From: Ascarosepion bandense
Taxonomy: Eukaryota; Mollusca; Cephalopoda; Sepiida; Sepiidae
Assembly (NCBI GenBank): GCA_037127315.1
Contig: JBBBDQ010001124.1
Coordinates: 1-64,000, forward strand
Length of the DNA stretch: 64,000 bases
Direction: 5' to 3'
The position numbers and the translations under genes were made by a program. Position 1 is the first letter of the stretch; the number at the start of each line of letters is the position of its first letter. This document shows positions 54,043-64,000 of this stretch, in pieces. The notes beneath the pieces were generated by a model. It did no database searches, was not told where the DNA came from, and worked only from the letters and a program-made list of their open reading frames with translations.

Positions 54043-54043
54043 A
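53989..54043. repeat. (TA)n(GA)n microsatellite
   Basis: TA then GA repeats, like 52494-52633. Confidence 0.97.
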
Positions 54044-54096
54044 ATAAAAAACAGTAACTAAGATCGACGAAAAAAAACGTAAAAATGAATGATTAT

Positions 54097-55334
54097 TAGG
54101 TTGTCCCAAAAGTTCCTAAACACTTGCAAAAAATTGAAACCTCGCTAAGTAATCAAAGGTTACCAGAAAACACTTGCAAAAAATTGAAATTTTACTCGCA
54201 AAAACAACAAAATTATTGCTCAAAATAAAAACCATCATTTTCCAAGACTTTCTTTCATCGATCTGCAAGCTTTCAGATCTGGTCAAAGTACCATTCAGAC
54301 TGCTTCGAATCAAAGAATTCTTATACGCTTCCTTGACTTCATCAAACGGGTCGAATCGGTGGCCCTTCAGAAGTTTTTGCATTGATCGGAAAAGGCCGTA
54401 ATCTGATGGAGCACAGTCAGGACTGTAGGCTGGATGTGGTAGAACCTCAACGCCGTCTAGCTCTTCAAACTTGTCTTTGGTCTTCCTGGTGGTTTGTGGC
54501 TTGGCATTGTCCTGCTGCATCAAAGCGCGCTTTCGGTTGATCAGAGCCGGGTACTTTTGCTTCAACTTTTCATAGACCCGCTTAAGTTGCTGACAGTAAA
54601 GTTCAGCACTGATGGCACGACCATTCGGAACCAACTCAAAAATGCATGATTCCTTCAAAGTTCCACCAAACGCACAACATGAATTTCTTGCCGAATCGAT
54701 CTTGTTTTGGAACCGACGGTGTTTCATGCCCTTTCTGAACCCATCGCTCATCTCGATTGAGCTGGACCAGATAGACCCATTTCTCGTCAGATGTCACAAT
54801 GCGCTTCCAAAAACGCTCGTCCAATGGATTGCTGAGCAATTGACGGCAAATTTCAACTCGTCTGTAGCTTGTGCTTCGGTGAGTTTGTGCGGATCTTGGC
54901 GCGGCTTTTTATGAACAAAATCAAGTTGCTTCAAATGTCGGTGAATTGTCGATTTGCCAACTCCAAGCTCATTAGCCAAGTGCTCGATAAAGGCGCAATG
55001 TCCAACCCGGTTTGCAAGTCTCCATCATCCAACTTTAACGGCCGTCCCGAACGAGGCTTATCTTCAAAACTCATGTCGCCAGAATCGAAACGCTTGTACC
55101 ATTCTGAGATCGCCGCATATGCAATTGTTCCTTCACCTTCGGCAGCACAAATCTCTTTTGCAGCTTTTCTGCTTGAAAAACCTCGCTTCCAGCAGTAACG
55201 AATCAAAACTCGCAGCTCAATTTTATCAACTACCATCTGGAATACAAAGATGATTATCACAATAACAATATCAACGCAAAATTGCATAAAAATTCAGTTT
55301 TTCGCAAGTGTTTACGAACCTTTGGGACAACCTA
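54097..55334 (-). mobile_element. Mariner element, both ends present
   Basis: About 1.23 kb. Terminal inverted repeats start GGTTGTCCCAAAAGTTCC at 54099 and, complemented, GGTTGTCCCAAAGGTTCG at 55332; about 30 bp with two mismatches. TA lies outside each end (54097-54098 and 55333-55334), the mariner target duplication. Confidence 0.9.
54116..55287 (-). pseudogene. Mariner transposase, frameshifted
   Basis: N-terminal region (55060-55250): IELRVLIRYCWKRGFSSRKA and DDKPRSGRP-type linker (FEDKPRSGRP). 54860-54979 in another frame: MANELGVGKSTIHRHLKQLD. 54690-54800: RIVTSDEKWV with the first catalytic Asp. 54116-54751: MQQDNAKP (second Asp) and YSPDCAPSDYGLF (third), 35 residues between, one more than the mariner D,D34D. 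At least three frame changes (about 54985, 54830, 54740) make it inactive. Confidence 0.88.
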
Positions 55335-55439
55335 ATTAATTATTCGTTTTCCACAACTTATCAATCTTTTGCAGGTTATTTAAAACCAGAAAATATTTTT
55401 AGACTGTGAGAATGTTTTTTTTTAGATAATAATGGTTTA

Positions 55440-55712
55440 GTGATACATGACTTATAATAAACTCGTAGCTGGGACGGAGGGAAGTAATGGATTCAAATCT
55501 TGCCTAAGGGTATTTGCGCCCAAGGGAATTGGAACTCGACTGTCCGATTAACAATTCCGAGTCATTGCCAACTACACCATCCGCACATCCATGTTTACAG
55601 CACATGGTATTCCTACGCGGTTACCCATCTAAGTAATAACCAGTTTCAACGTTGTTTAACTTCGATGATCGTACGAGGGCCAATGTTTCGACGTGATAAG
55701 GCCGTAAGCAAA
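55440..55712 (-). mobile_element. Composite 5S + tRNA SINE
   Basis: 5S part on the minus strand (about 55590-55705): CGAAACATTGGCCCTCGTAC, GAAGTTAAACAACG, GATGGGTAACCGCG, GGAATACCATGTGCTGTAAA. The tRNA-like part includes GATGGTGTAGTTGGCAATGA. The body AAATACCCTTAGGCAAGAT is diverged. Confidence 0.8.
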
Positions 55713-55854
55713 GTTGACAAGAGAATTCGCAACAAAGAATGCTGGAATAATGTATTCTTGTTGGCGCAAGAGACTTCAGTCTTTCAGAGATCGTCAAATA
55801 GACATAACAGCAAATGGCACCGATAGAACCAACATAGGCCATAAGAACACCACA

Positions 55855-55990
55855 TCAAAACTTACTCGGTCCTGGGTACGACGATAAACTGCATCCGGCA
55901 GCAAGATTGGGAGGTTGTGAAGAGTATGGAACCACCTCTTAATTGCTATTGTTCCCAGGTTCAACCTGACCCAGAGTGGTAGCACCTGTT
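55855..55990. repeat. Dispersed repeat, copy 2
   Basis: Matches 41548-41653 (CGATAAACTGCATCCGGCAG, CCACCTCTTAATTGCTATTG) and extends to AGTGGTAGCACCTGTTAGGG. Confidence 0.72.
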
Positions 55991-55999
55991 AGGGTCTCA

Positions 56000-56387
56000 T
56001 CTATGGGCAAATAGTTAACTCCCAAACTGGGGTCAAAACGCTATGAAAGTGTAACAACAGACTCTTTATAGAAATATATACATAAAGATGGACTTTTATA
56101 GGAAAATATACGTTTTTGAAAGAAAAATATTACAAAAAAAAACTTGCTATAATACATAATAATTACCAGCAAGACATTTTTGATAGAAAACTAGAAGACA
56201 TCTTCAATTTCTAAAAAAAGATTAAATAAAATAAAATTTTTCATCAAAATCTAGCTAAATTAGCTTTCTCACTACAAGCGAACATTAAAAAATACCTTAA
56301 AACACCACATTTTTGGCATTAAATAACCCACAGAAGTTGATATGCCGTTAAACAAAATTCAAACGAGTATGGTGCGAATTTTTATGG
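56000..56387. other. No gene seen
   Basis: AT-rich. Confidence 0.45.
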
Positions 56388-56803
56388 CGATTTTCTAAGC
56401 GTAACATAGATGTGGAACAAAGCCGGAAGTATGGGGCACCTAGTGAGAATCAACCCCACTACTAAGTTGTAATTGATCTAACTAGGCATAACAAACTAAC
56501 CATTACACGATGTCAAAGTGCCTGATGGTGGTTTTCAAAATAAAAACTTAGAAGTGACACAAAAGTAAAAGTTTGGGGAACCCAGTGAGGATTTAATTCA
56601 CTATTCAGTCGTAATTAATCTAGCAAGCCATAACTGCAAACCATTACACGACGACAAAGTGCCGATGGTGGTTTTCAGAGTGTAGCCGTGATGTGGCACA
56701 AGGCTGAAAATATTGGGAACCCAGTGAGGATCTAATTTACTAATCAGTCGTAAATGATTTAGCTAAGCATAACTACTAACCATTACACGACCTCAAATAG
56801 CTC
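56388..56803 (-). mobile_element. Three tandem SINE-3 copies
   Basis: Copies at about 56388-56522, 56545-56663 and 56692-56803. Each has, on the minus strand, GTGTAATGGTTAGT or similar and ends near CCC(C)AAAC/TACTTTCGGC. They diverge strongly from one another, so the cluster is old. Confidence 0.75.
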
Positions 56804-56822
56804 AATAGTGGTTTTCAAAGTG

Positions 56823-57140
56823 TATCTTAGACTTTTTTTAATCGTTTCAGCCCAAGTAAGGCGGTACCACCACTGTTACACAGGAGACTACATAAGAGTA
56901 GAAGTTTAGATAGGAGGAGAGTGAAAAGAAAGACGAACCAGTTACATGGGGTGTCAGAGAAAGGGCAAGAGAAGGATGGGAACACAGGTGTAAATACAGC
57001 TGCGAAGGTAGAGAGAAAGGAAAAGAACAAGGTATACAGGGTGATGTAGAAAGAACTGGAGTCAAGTGGATAAGAGAAGGGTACTGACATTGCGTTTAAA
57101 TTCCTGGAGGTTGTAGCCGTCAGAACGTCAGAACCCTTTT
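56823..57140 (-). pseudogene. LINE-A 3' tail
   Basis: CAGCCCAAGTAAGGCGGTAC (tail complement) at 56847 and 3' untranslated region up to the beginning of LQEFKC (complement of TTTAAATTCCTGGAGGTTGT) at 57095. Confidence 0.82.
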
Positions 57141-57324
57141 TTTTCAAATTTATCTCTTATATGATAAATTGTCTGCCGTGCTGGTGGAACAGTGTCAAAT
57201 TCATCTCTTCACAATTTTGCGCACCTTCTCATCGTTTACTATCCTTCGATACTGCATTATAATCCAATTTCTTTGTTCTTGGATCAAATACCAGTAAAAA
57301 AAACAAACAATAACAATAAAAAAG

Positions 57325-57597
57325 AAAATATATATATATATATATATCATTTGTAAATGAGTTATTACGCGACCTAGGTTTCTACCATGAGCGGTGTCTT
57401 TAGGTGATTTGCGATAGTAAAGTTATTGCAAATCGCCTGAAGACGCCACTCTTGGTAGAAACCTAGGTCGCGTGATAACTCGTTTACAAATGAAGAATAT
57501 TCAAAAGTTCTGCAATATAATGTTATAAAACCCTTTTTTTATACACATGTGTATTGGTCTAATTTTATTATGATCAAAAACTAAGTAATTAAACAAT

Positions 57598-57637
<40 letters not shown>

Positions 57638-57640
57638 TCC
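57325..57640. repeat. Inverted-repeat cassette between (TA)n tracts
   Basis: Left arm (57345-57415: TTACGCGACCTAGGTTTCTA, CCATGAG, TGATTTGCGATAG) pairs with the right arm (57425-57495: TTGCAAATCGCCTGAAGACG, TTGGTAGAAACCTAGGTCGC). (TA)n at 57328-57348 and 57600-57635. Confidence 0.8.
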
Positions 57641-57878
57641 AAGTACCACTCCCTAATTGTCTAACTCATAATCATGAATTCATCTTATATTTTCAAAAAT
57701 AAATCATTCGCATTTTCATCATTTATTTTAACATATGATCTGAAGAAGAACAGTGTTGTTCTGAAAGATGAAAATGTTTGTGTCGTGATATTATGCTTTT
57801 AATGTAATAACAAAATTGCAATATTAGGCTCTACTCAATATTTAACACTCTTTATAAAAGTAAAAGCTTGAACAGTAT

Positions 57879-57920
<42 letters not shown>

Positions 57921-58020
57921 CGTGGGCCAAAAGTAGGTATACAGTTGTTTAAATATTTATATACTTACGTGACATTTTCTTCTCTCTCTTTTTAATTATA
58001 TATATATATATATATAATGT
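57636..58020. repeat. Second (TA)n-bounded cassette
   Basis: 57740-57766 has CTGAAGA, a perfect 6-bp stem AGAACA/TGTTCT with loop GTGT, then GAAA. (TA)n at 57882-57918 and 57999-58016. Confidence 0.6.
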
Positions 58021-58359
58021 GGCGAGCTTTTTCACCAAACTATGCATTGTTGTTTCAGCCAGGCGACTTCGAAGTTTCGTGAAGGCATTATTATGATGTC
58101 TCCACTCTTCAGGGGTTTTGCTTAGAATAAACTCTCCACATTATTTTCATTAAATTTGCTCGCCAAAAATGTCTCCCTATCAATTGATTTCGTGCTAAAC
58201 GCAATCGTCAAGTAAGTGGCCTGAGCATAGCGTTTAGCATGAGACAGCCTGGCGCATCTGGGTGTTGATTAAAATGTCCAGTTTTATATTTACATACGCT
58301 CGATCTCCGATATTGAGCACTTCCCACAGAAATTAAACTCACAAGGAGGCGAAGTGACA
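58021..58359. other. No gene seen
   Basis: No recognised repeats or frames. Confidence 0.45.
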
Positions 58360-58622
58360 TTCTCGAAAGAGACATGACTGACTGGGTAGAAGATTATCCT
58401 GCAGTAGGTTGCCATTGCTTTCTGCATTAGACTGGTTGCCAGCCAAGGCTATAAAACCTAATCTGTCCTGCCATTTAAACCAAAACTGGAGGGAAGAGAC
58501 GGATTAATACCTTTTCCAAGGGTATTTGTGTGTAAGTGAATGCAATGGATTCAGCTGGAATTCGAACTCGGCTCCCCGATTTCTCGTTCTGAGCCGATAT
58601 CTACTGCACCACAACGCACATT
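58360..58622 (-). mobile_element. SINE-1, 3'-truncated at the tail hairpin
   Basis: Begins inside the hairpin (GAAAGAGACATGACTGACTG), then the body and head (GAGCCGATATCTACTGCACC). Confidence 0.9.
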
Positions 58623-59108
58623 AAGCAAATAAAATAAATAGGGCGAAGTAGACACAATTAGTAAATCGGTAACAGATAAAATAAAACCAACTCATTTGCT
58701 GAATATCTCTAAATTATAAGGATTTTTTTTTTTTCAGCAGATGTACTCACCCGATAATAGATGAAAGGCCGGCCCGATCGATACGCTCGGTGACGTTGTC
58801 ATTTTATAGAGCCAGCAATATTTTTACACCGGAAATTACTCATGGCGGAATTTGAATTGCTCGAGGTTGCTTAACACAAACCATGTAGAACATTTGAATT
58901 TTTCCTTAATTATATCAAGTTTTCGTGCATAATTATCAACATTTCGAACGTAAAATCTCTTCTGCATTAAGTACACAAAGATTAACGAGACACTATTAAC
59001 GTCAGATAATCAAACCAGATTATTAGCATTTTTCTATTTTACACTAAAAATGAAAGTTCACTTAGAGTACACAACACAACATAGTAATCAAGACAGTATA
59101 TAGCAGAG
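58623..59108. other. No gene seen
   Basis: AT-rich. Confidence 0.45.
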
Positions 59109-59412
59109 ATATGCGTTGTGGTGCAGTGGATATCGCAGTGGAAACGAGAACTCGGGGAACCGGGTTCGAATCCCTGTTGAATTCCTTACCATCACTTACG
59201 CGCAAATACCCTTGGGAAAGATATTAATTCGTCTCTTCCCTCCAGTTATGGGTTAAATAATAGGACAGATTGGGTTCTCTAGCCTTGGCTGACAACCAGT
59301 CTACCGCAGAAAGCAATGGCTACCTACTGTGGGATAATCTTCTGTCCAGTCAGTCATGTCTCTTTCGAGACATGATCGCCCAAAACGTCTATCACGTATG
59401 GCACTAACTGAA
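59109..59412 (+). mobile_element. SINE-1, full-length and well preserved
   Basis: TGCGTTGTGGTGCAGTGGAT, GGGTTCGAATCCCTGTTG (best B box in the window), hairpin CATGTCTCTTTCGAGACATG, end GTATGGCACTAACTG. Confidence 0.95.
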
Positions 59413-59777
59413 TTAATATATAGCAGTACTTATTCAATAAGAATCCTAATCACAAACACATATATATTTTTTTTTATATGTTTAAATTTTATTTTTGATA
59501 GATACGCGTATCTGAGTAGATAATTTGTTGTTTTTTTTAATTAAAATTGAATTATCGAGAAATCTTGTTAGAAAAATATGCGTCATTCGGCAAGATCTTT
59601 TCCTATTTTCCTATTTTCCTAATATTTCTCGGTGGATATAAATAAATATAGTGTTTAATTTTAATAGATAGATAGATAGATAGATATCCTGTAATTTTGT
59701 TATAAAAGCATAATATCACTACACAAAAATTTTCATGTTTCAAAACAAAACTGTTCCTCTTAAGGTGATATGTTAAA

Positions 59778-59780
<3 letters not shown>
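59413..59780. other. AT-rich; (TAGA)n
   Basis: (TAGA)n at 59664-59688. No gene. Confidence 0.55.
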
Positions 59781-59836
<56 letters not shown>

Positions 59837-59952
59837 AATAAGTAAAGAACAAAGTAGGAAACGTGTCTCATAGGTCACTTTATGAACGCTACTTATAGAG
59901 TGACATATGAGACCCGTTTCCTATTTTGTTCTTTATTTATTCTACCATGTGT
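59781..59952. repeat. (TA)n followed by a long palindrome
   Basis: (TA)n 59781-59832. Then GGAATAAGTAAAGAACAAAG, TAGGAAACGTGTCTCATA pairs with TATGAGACCCGTTTCCTA, TTTTGTTCTTTATTTATTC; the arms are ~48 bp with a ~17-nt loop. Confidence 0.82.
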
Positions 59953-61427
59953 GTGTGTGGGGGGGGGGGTAAAGCTTTTTATTCAGTTTGTTTTTACACA
60001 CTTTATTCTCAATGGATTTTTGTTTTATTTTTTATGGACTAGATGTAAGAAAAATTCTCTTTTGCGAATGAATATTGCATTAACAATTTCTTCCTGTTTT
60101 TTTTTCTTTTGTTTTTTTTTTTCAGAATAATGATTTTTATCCATATCAAGTTGTTATATTTAACGCGTAGCTCATAGAATATGGATTCATACCTTTCCAA
60201 AGGTTACTTGCACATTTTGCTTTATTTCTTTCATATTTCAGGACTGATAGTGATTATTAGCAACTTCTGGTATTTGATTATAAAACTAAAGACAATAAAA
60301 CATTGAAATATTTAAATCTCATCTTTTGTTAGTTCTGCAGTTCCATGATTATAAAATAAATCCATTACACATTTTCCCCAATTAATTTTTGCTTTATATT
60401 CCAAGTCTCAACATTTAATTTCTATACTGAACAGTAATGTGTGAACATAATGGAGACTGATAACTCGACATGAATTGAACATAGTTTCTTCCCTTTGCAA
60501 CATAAAGCTGTCCAGTGTACATTGTAAAGATGATCAGTTCAGTTGCGTTTTGAATTTTCAATAAACACATTTAGCTCTTATATACAGTAAACTTTCCTGA
60601 GTATGACTTGTGCCTCACTACTCGCGTTACGGGGTTTTATGTTGGTACTTTGAACAGAAGATGGTAAATTCACAAGAGGTAAAAATTAAAAGTTTCCATA
60701 GATTCATTTATTTTACCATTGACCTAAGTATGAACGAATGAGGTAGGCTGTTTGGAGCTGACAATTTGGTTAATAATTTGTTTTTCTTATTTTCCATGAT
60801 ATTTTTGTATATTTTGTTTTTTGCTCTTAGGTTCCTTTTGCATTCTTAGAGATGAGCTGTAAACATAAACAAGAACTTGAAAACCAAACAACAAAGACAT
60901 TTAAAATATCATGGAATATAAGAAAAACAGTACCAGCCTACAATAATGATTCAAAAAATTGTAAACTTTATCTGAACGAGAAAATAACTACAATCACCTT
61001 TCAAGACCAACACAAGTTACTAAATAAATGATCAGAACTTATTTCAAAATGCAGACATGAAAACAAATTTTTACTTCGTTACTTAAAAATCGAAAGTTAA
61101 AAACTGATAGCTTGTAAAACATCACAAAGAAAAATGCGAATATATGTGTATTCTAAAACGCAGATAGACACACTGTACGATTAAATATCCACAACTATAT
61201 TCATTTACTCATAATAATCGGTAGCGAATAAAAAAAAGTTAAAAGATAAATTAAGTAAAAGAGATTTAAAAGTTAAAGATCCGATACAAAAGCTATAAAA
61301 CAACCACTTCCCAGATGATAGTTAATTGCGCCTTATCCAATAATTGTTAGAATAACACGATAAACCGGTAATAACTGACCTCGCTAATCGTAATTCTCCA
61401 GTGACTAACATATATAAATAGTTGATT
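59953..61427. other. AT-rich interval; no gene seen
   Basis: About 1.5 kb with no repeat or domain recognised. It may be genuine single-copy spacer. Confidence 0.5.
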
Positions 61428-61553
61428 TTCTAAGCTTACATGTGGCACAAGGCCGAAAGTATGGGGTACTCAGTCAGGATCGAACTCACTATTTAGTTGT
61501 AATAGGTTCTAGCAAGACAAGCTTGCTAACCATTACACCACACCGAGTTGCTC
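61428..61553 (-). mobile_element. SINE-3 copy
   Basis: Same structure as 52366-52493: TGGTGTAATGGTTAGCAAGC and ATACTTTCGGCCTTGTGCC on the minus strand. Confidence 0.82.
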
Positions 61554-61733
61554 CTAAAACCTACATGGTTTAAAGATTACGATTGAAGCATAAAACAGAC
61601 TGTTGGTATTTGGTATTGAACCCTGTGTCCCCACTGCTATATAGATATATAAGATCAGTAATAAAATTAAAGGAATAAAATGCCAAGAAAAGGATAAAAT
61701 ACTGTTAATAAGATTAGTGATATTTATTATATA

Positions 61734-62648
61734 CTAGCATGATAGCCCGGCGTTGCCCGTGCAACGCAGCGTGTTGCGATTTCCAAGCGCTTGTAGTCTC
61801 CGCCTCACTTTAAAACTCAGTTATATAAAAAAAATAATTATATAAAAAATTCTTGTTTAAAAATTGTTAAAAAATCCATTTAAAAAATCTATTTTCTTTT
61901 GTTTTGCGTTAACGTGAGTTGATATTTTGTGTGACATTGTAAAAAAACATTGCGTTTGTTTCAAAATTACGGAGGAAAACTTATATTATTAATAAATTTT
62001 TGAAATTTTTGAAGAATATTTAAAAATGTAGACATTTAATTTTAGAAGAAAAAGTTACATTAATGCCACACGAATTACAGACAGTTGATTTTCTACATGA
62101 AATATTTAGCTTAAAAAAAAGCTTTATTTTTTTTAATTCTATTTTCTGAAGTATGAAATATTAAATCTGAAAAAAAAAGACTTAAATAATTAAATTAACC
62201 ATTGGCACTATTTTTTACATATTTTGTTTTTGTTTGAAATAACATTTCTTTTCTTTTTTTTGTTAAATATTTCTTTTGTTTCAAAATTACGGGAAAAATA
62301 TTCACATTTTTTGTTAACCAAATGAATTTTTAAAACGTCGGAATAAAAATTAAATATAAAGGCTCATTTTTTTTTTAGTCGCGTTGGACACGTGTGATTT
62401 GTTTCTGTGGCATAATCTAGCAACCATCTTAGATCTTAGATGTTATACGGAACAAATGTAAACAATCGGCTCCATTGGCCAAAAATTGCGAAAGGGAAAA
62501 TTGCTGAACTTAAACTCAAAAAGTATGTGTCGACCTGGCTTCCCTCTAGATATGTGTCCCTAGAAAGTTTGAATGGCGTAGCTTAAAAAATGTAAGCGTG
62601 CATAGATTACAGTCACACACAGACTCACAGATTGCCTTTTATATAGAG
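61734..62648 (-). mobile_element. Helitron, different subfamily
   Basis: Minus-strand 3' end: GGGCAACGCCGGGCTATCAT, then GCTAG at 61734-61738 with plus-strand A before it. The 5' end is TCTATATAAAAGGCAATCTG (complement of 62629-62648). The inside is AT-rich, non-coding and unrelated to the other Helitrons. Confidence 0.75.
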
Positions 62649-62749
62649 AAATTAACCTTCTGAATAAACTGAAGCACAAAGGTGCTTGGGTTTATATTGT
62701 GTCTAAATAATGGATTAATGACAAAACACTGTCGTCTCATTTTAAATTT

Positions 62750-62870
62750 ATTTACTAAATTTACACAAAAGTATCTTGAAATACTAAAGAGTAATAAAAT
62801 CGCCATTGGCTTCAACCAGGGCATCAAGACGACTTCATAATTTCTTGCAATTTTTCTGAACTTTTTCTTT
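62750..62870. repeat. ~120-bp direct repeat, left copy
   Basis: AGTATCTTGAAATACTAAAG, AATAAAATCGCCATTGGCTT and CTTCATAATTTCTTGCAA recur with changes at 63895-64000. The two copies flank the 27-bp array. Confidence 0.75.
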
Positions 62871-63185
62871 AAAATAAATGTATAAATTCAGTCATGAAAT
62901 TATTTCAATTAGCTTTCTATGACCTTAAATCATCTCACAACTAAATTGTATATTTAAACATATCTCCCGATCTAAACCTTAACTGTGCAAAGTGGAAATT
63001 TCACTAAAATTTTAAAGTTTTCACCCCAAAATCAAGAAGATACAAATGTTAAGAAAAATGGTCACAATGTATGAAACAAAAAAGGTGTCTGTTTAAACCA
63101 ATACAAGGAAGACACCAGGTAAACAGTAAGTGAGGTTTCTTTCCAAAGCTTTGTGGAATCCATTTTTCTAAAACATACATCTGAA
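62871..63185. other. No gene seen
   Basis: AT-rich spacer between the 120-bp repeat and the tandem array. Confidence 0.5.
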
Positions 63186-63187
63186 AC

Positions 63188-63718
63188 TTGACTGACTGTA
63201 AAAGCAATAAAGACCTGAGTAACTGTTAAAGCAATAAAGACCTGAGTAACTGTTAAAGCAATAAAGACCCGAGTAACTGTAAAAGCAATAAAGACCTGAG
63301 TAACTGTAAAAGCAATAAAGACCTGAGTAACTGTAAAAGCAATAAAGACCTGAGTAACTGTAAAAGCAATAAAGACCTGAGTAACTGTAAAAGCAATAAA
63401 GACCTGAGTAACTGTAAAAGCAATAAAGACCTGAGTAACTGTAAAAGCAATAAAGACCTGAGTAACTGTAAAAGCAATAAAGACCTGAGTAACTGTAAAA
63501 GCAATAAAGACCTGAGTAACTGTAAAAGCAATAAAGACCTGAGTAACTGTAAAAGCAATAAAGACCTGAGTAACTGTAAAAGCAATAAAGACCTGAGTAA
63601 CTGTAAAAGCAATAAAGACCTGAGTAACTGTAAAAGCAATAAAGACCTGAGTAACTGTTAAAGCAATAAAGACCTGAGTAACTGTAAAAGCAATAAAGAC
63701 CTGAGTAACTGTAAAAGC
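63188..63718. repeat. 27-bp tandem array
   Basis: About 19-20 copies of a 27-bp unit (GCAATAAAGACCTGAGTAAC plus TGTAAAA), almost identical; only a few carry TGTTAAA or GACCCG. Because 27 is divisible by three, long open frames appear (246 codons at 63062-63802 minus with a 9-residue repeat), without other support for coding. Confidence 0.95.
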
Positions 63719-63879
63719 CAATACTAAAAAATTATCAAATCTTGTGCAGAAAATGCTAGAAGCTTTTGCATCAATACATGTATATTCTGAGAATGAAAGC
63801 AATGTCAGTTCAGGGATTTGGTCAATCAGTTAATATGCAAGGTACAATGGATAAATGGTTGTCTAAATTATGAAAAAAA

Positions 63880-64000
63880 ATTTTTTTTAAATTACAAAAC
63901 TATCTTGAAATACAATCGAGTAAATTAATAAAATCACCAGTGGCTTTAACCACAGCTTCCAGACAACTTCACAATCTCTTGTAACTCTTCTGGACATTTT
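63880..64000. repeat. ~120-bp direct repeat, right copy
   Basis: Homolog of 62750-62870, about 1.13 kb downstream, running to the window edge. Confidence 0.72.

Noticed and set aside
59109..59180. Functional tRNA gene in SINE-1 heads
   Set aside because: A and B boxes are present but acceptor and anticodon stems do not pair, and the sequence continues into a SINE body.
63188..63718. Possible CRISPR array
   Set aside because: The 27-bp units are directly adjacent with no spacers, in a eukaryotic context.
63062..63802. 246-codon minus-strand frame with a nine-residue repeat
   Set aside because: Entirely explained by the 27-bp tandem array; no start context, homologous domain or non-repeat coding support.

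Overview
The window is AT-rich, intron-scale animal DNA with no recognisable host gene. It is built almost entirely from transposable elements, SINEs, satellites and microsatellites. The repeat families point to a mollusc, most likely a cephalopod (octopod-like): tRNA-derived SINEs, some with a 5S rRNA head, very long (TA)n, (AC)n and (TC)n tracts, Penelope-like elements, many 5'-truncated LINEs and short Helitrons. The species assignment is inference; no diagnostic host gene is visible.

Layout. 1-2516 is a 40-bp satellite. 2.5-6.8 kb holds a Penelope-like terminal repeat, LINE-A fragments split by a SINE, and a Helitron. 7.1-12.4 kb is satellite and low-complexity DNA (an ~80-bp AT-rich family, then a polypyrimidine minisatellite). 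12.5-23.2 kb mixes LINE-B and LINE-A remnants, 5S/tRNA composite SINEs, a MITE-like repeat, fold-backs, and two copies of a ~300-bp tRNA-like retroelement (SINE-2) that ends in a hammerhead ribozyme sequence. 23316-27855 is an apparently complete LTR retrotransposon: identical 439-bp LTRs, 5-bp target duplication ATATA, intact gag and pol. It sits inside an older LINE-A copy. 27.9-43.5 kb is nested LINE-A and LINE-B remnants, Helitrons, mariner debris, a Penelope-like fragment, a 147-bp A-rich satellite and a fold-back element. 43.6-47.2 kb is a decayed Penelope-like element with inverted terminal repeats, broken by a SINE dimer. 47.4-64 kb has a Helitron pair, more SINEs, a second Penelope-like GIY-YIG fragment, a decayed mariner with both ends (54099-55332), a further Helitron and a 27-bp tandem array at the right edge.

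How the parts work together. The LTR element is the only one with all the proteins it would need: Gag with two zinc knuckles, then protease, reverse transcriptase, RNase H and integrase, probably made by -1 frameshifting at GGGAAAC. Its identical LTRs indicate recent insertion. The SINEs, Helitrons and MITEs encode nothing and depend on enzymes supplied elsewhere. The most notable finds are the hammerhead-bearing SINE-2, the LTR element's unusual structure (15-nt leader with no evident primer site, tRNA-like sequence inside the LTR, pol zinc-finger codons extending into the 3' LTR), and the 5S+tRNA composite SINEs.
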